A stretch of 8,395 bases of DNA. It comes from XN24 sp047921395 (GTDB taxonomy: Bacteria; Pseudomonadota; Gammaproteobacteria; Steroidobacterales; XN24). The position numbers and the translations under genes were made by a program. The notes under the pieces were generated by a model. That model was not told the DNA's origin. It worked only from the letters and a program-made list of their open reading frames with translations, and ran no database searches. Positions 7,898 to 8,395 of this stretch are shown here, in pieces; within the stretch, counting starts at the first letter, position 1; each line of letters begins with the position of its first letter. The stretch lies in assembly GCA_047921395.1 (NCBI GenBank), contig JBLRWH010000089.1, positions 1 through 8,395 of the forward strand, in the 5' to 3' direction.

Positions 7898-7943
7898 CCG
7901 TTCCGTTTCTCTTTGTTCTCCGGCCGTCAGGCCGTTTACTCCA

Positions 7944-7975
7944 GAAAGCCCGGTTCGCGCCGGGCTTTCCTTTTT
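7944..7975 (+). terminator. Intrinsic terminator of the hydrogenase operon
   Basis: A perfect 10-bp stem, GAAAGCCCGG (7944-7953) pairing with CCGGGCTTTC (7960-7969), encloses the 6-nt loop TTCGCG. It is followed by C and a run of five T (7971-7975). It begins 47 nt after the hynL stop. The A-run on the opposite arm is short, so it should act mainly on rightward transcription. A weaker hairpin, CGGCC (7921-7925) with GGCCG (7930-7934), lies just before it. Confidence 0.9.
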
Positions 7976-7983
7976 GCGCGGGA

Positions 7984-7992
7984 TGGTATGCT
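7984..7992 (+). promoter_or_regulatory. Possible extended -10 promoter for the downstream membrane-protein gene
   Basis: TGGTATGCT at 7984-7992 fits an extended -10 element (TG, one base, then TATGCT with four of six matches to TATAAT). It sits directly after the hydrogenase terminator and about 36 nt before the GTG start of the next gene, where that gene would need its own promoter. No clear -35 is seen, which extended -10 promoters can tolerate. This is a motif match only. Confidence 0.4.
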
Positions 7993-8027
7993 GGAGCGCG
8001 TTCGGCACACGCAACGGGAGGCTTCCG

Positions 8028-8395
8028 GTGGAGGAGTGGTTCAGTCCGGAGCGCTTGATCGAGTTCGGGCAAGCGGCCTGGCTTTGGATCCAGGCCAACG
8101 TGTTCGTGGTGCCGAACCTCCTGCAGCTGGTCGTCGTCTGCCTCACCCTCGCCGGCGCGGCATTTGCCGCCCCGCGGGTCGGCCGTTTCCTCGAGCGCGT
8201 CGCGACCAGCCAGCGCTGGCGGGGCGTGATCGAGGCGCTGCGAAAACTCCTGTTGCCGGTGTTCTGGTTGCTGCTGGTCGGGATCGCGTGGCAGGCGGCT
8301 TTGCTGCAGGGCTGGCCGGCGCGCATTCTGGAGATTGCGTCCAGCCTTTTGATGGCCTGGGTGGTCATCCACGTCGCCTCGAAGCTGATCAGGAA
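8028..8395 (+). CDS. Probable MscS-family mechanosensitive channel, N-terminal membrane region (cut by window edge)
   Basis: An open frame of 122 codons runs off the right edge. The start is GTG (8028-8030), chosen because GGGAGG (8016-8021) stands 6 nt upstream; the product begins (M)EEWFSPERLIEFGQAAW. It has at least two strongly hydrophobic segments, roughly residues 24-48 (ending FAAP) and 76-93, joined by an Arg-rich, partly amphipathic loop. A third begins near 103 with the pattern ASSLLMAWVVIHVASKLIR. That pattern is reminiscent of the multi-helix N-terminal region of large MscS-like channels, but the diagnostic pore helix and beta domain lie outside the window, so the family call is tentative. 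A terminator and a possible own promoter separate it from hynL, so it is probably unrelated to hydrogen metabolism. Confidence 0.55.
   Translation, partial: MEEWFSPERLIEFGQAAWLWIQANVFVVPNLLQLVVVCLTLAGAAFAAPRVGRFLERVATSQRWRGVIEALRKLLLPVFWLLLVGIAWQAALLQGWPARILEIASSLLMAWVVIHVASKLIR

Overview
The window carries an almost complete locus for a membrane-associated, Tat-exported [NiFe]-hydrogenase of the 'Isp' type (group 1e in current hydrogenase classification), with its own maturation genes. The DNA is GC-rich with short spacers and several ATGA start/stop overlaps. Gene content and order (hynS-isp1-isp2-hynL) are those described in purple sulfur bacteria such as Thiocapsa roseopersicina. A gammaproteobacterium, or at least a member of the Pseudomonadota, is the likely source. 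The genus cannot be read from this sequence.

Left arm (1-1778, minus strand): four metal-centre assembly genes transcribed leftwards in the order hypC-hypA-hypB-hypD. hypD is cut by the window edge. HypA and HypB deliver nickel. HypC and HypD build the Fe(CN)2CO moiety. hypE and hypF are not in the window. HypB is unusual because its histidine-rich nickel-binding stretch lies at the C-terminus.

Centre (1779-1923): a 145-bp divergent spacer that should hold the promoters for both arms.

Right arm (1924-7897, plus strand): a HyaD/HybD-type maturation protease, a spacer with a strong hairpin, a short single-domain HupH/HyaF-like protein, the Tat-signal small subunit HynS, the multi-heme-ligand membrane protein Isp1, the HdrD/DsrK-like iron-sulfur protein Isp2, and the large subunit HynL. 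HynL ends with a 15-residue extension after the DPCLACAVH motif, which the protease should remove. HynS has the standard four-cysteine proximal cluster site, without the two extra cysteines of O2-tolerant enzymes. The expected electron path is H2 at periplasmic HynL, then the three HynS clusters, the Isp1 hemes b across the membrane, and finally Isp2 on the cytoplasmic side, where a thiol/disulfide-type acceptor is plausible.

Right edge (7898-8395): a clear intrinsic terminator closes the hydrogenase operon. An independent, truncated gene for an integral membrane protein follows, probably the N-terminal membrane part of a large MscS-family channel.

The system as a whole is a known type. The points most worth a second look are the C-terminal His tail of HypB, the half-length HupH, the degenerate first CCG domain of Isp2, and the hairpin between the protease gene and hupH.
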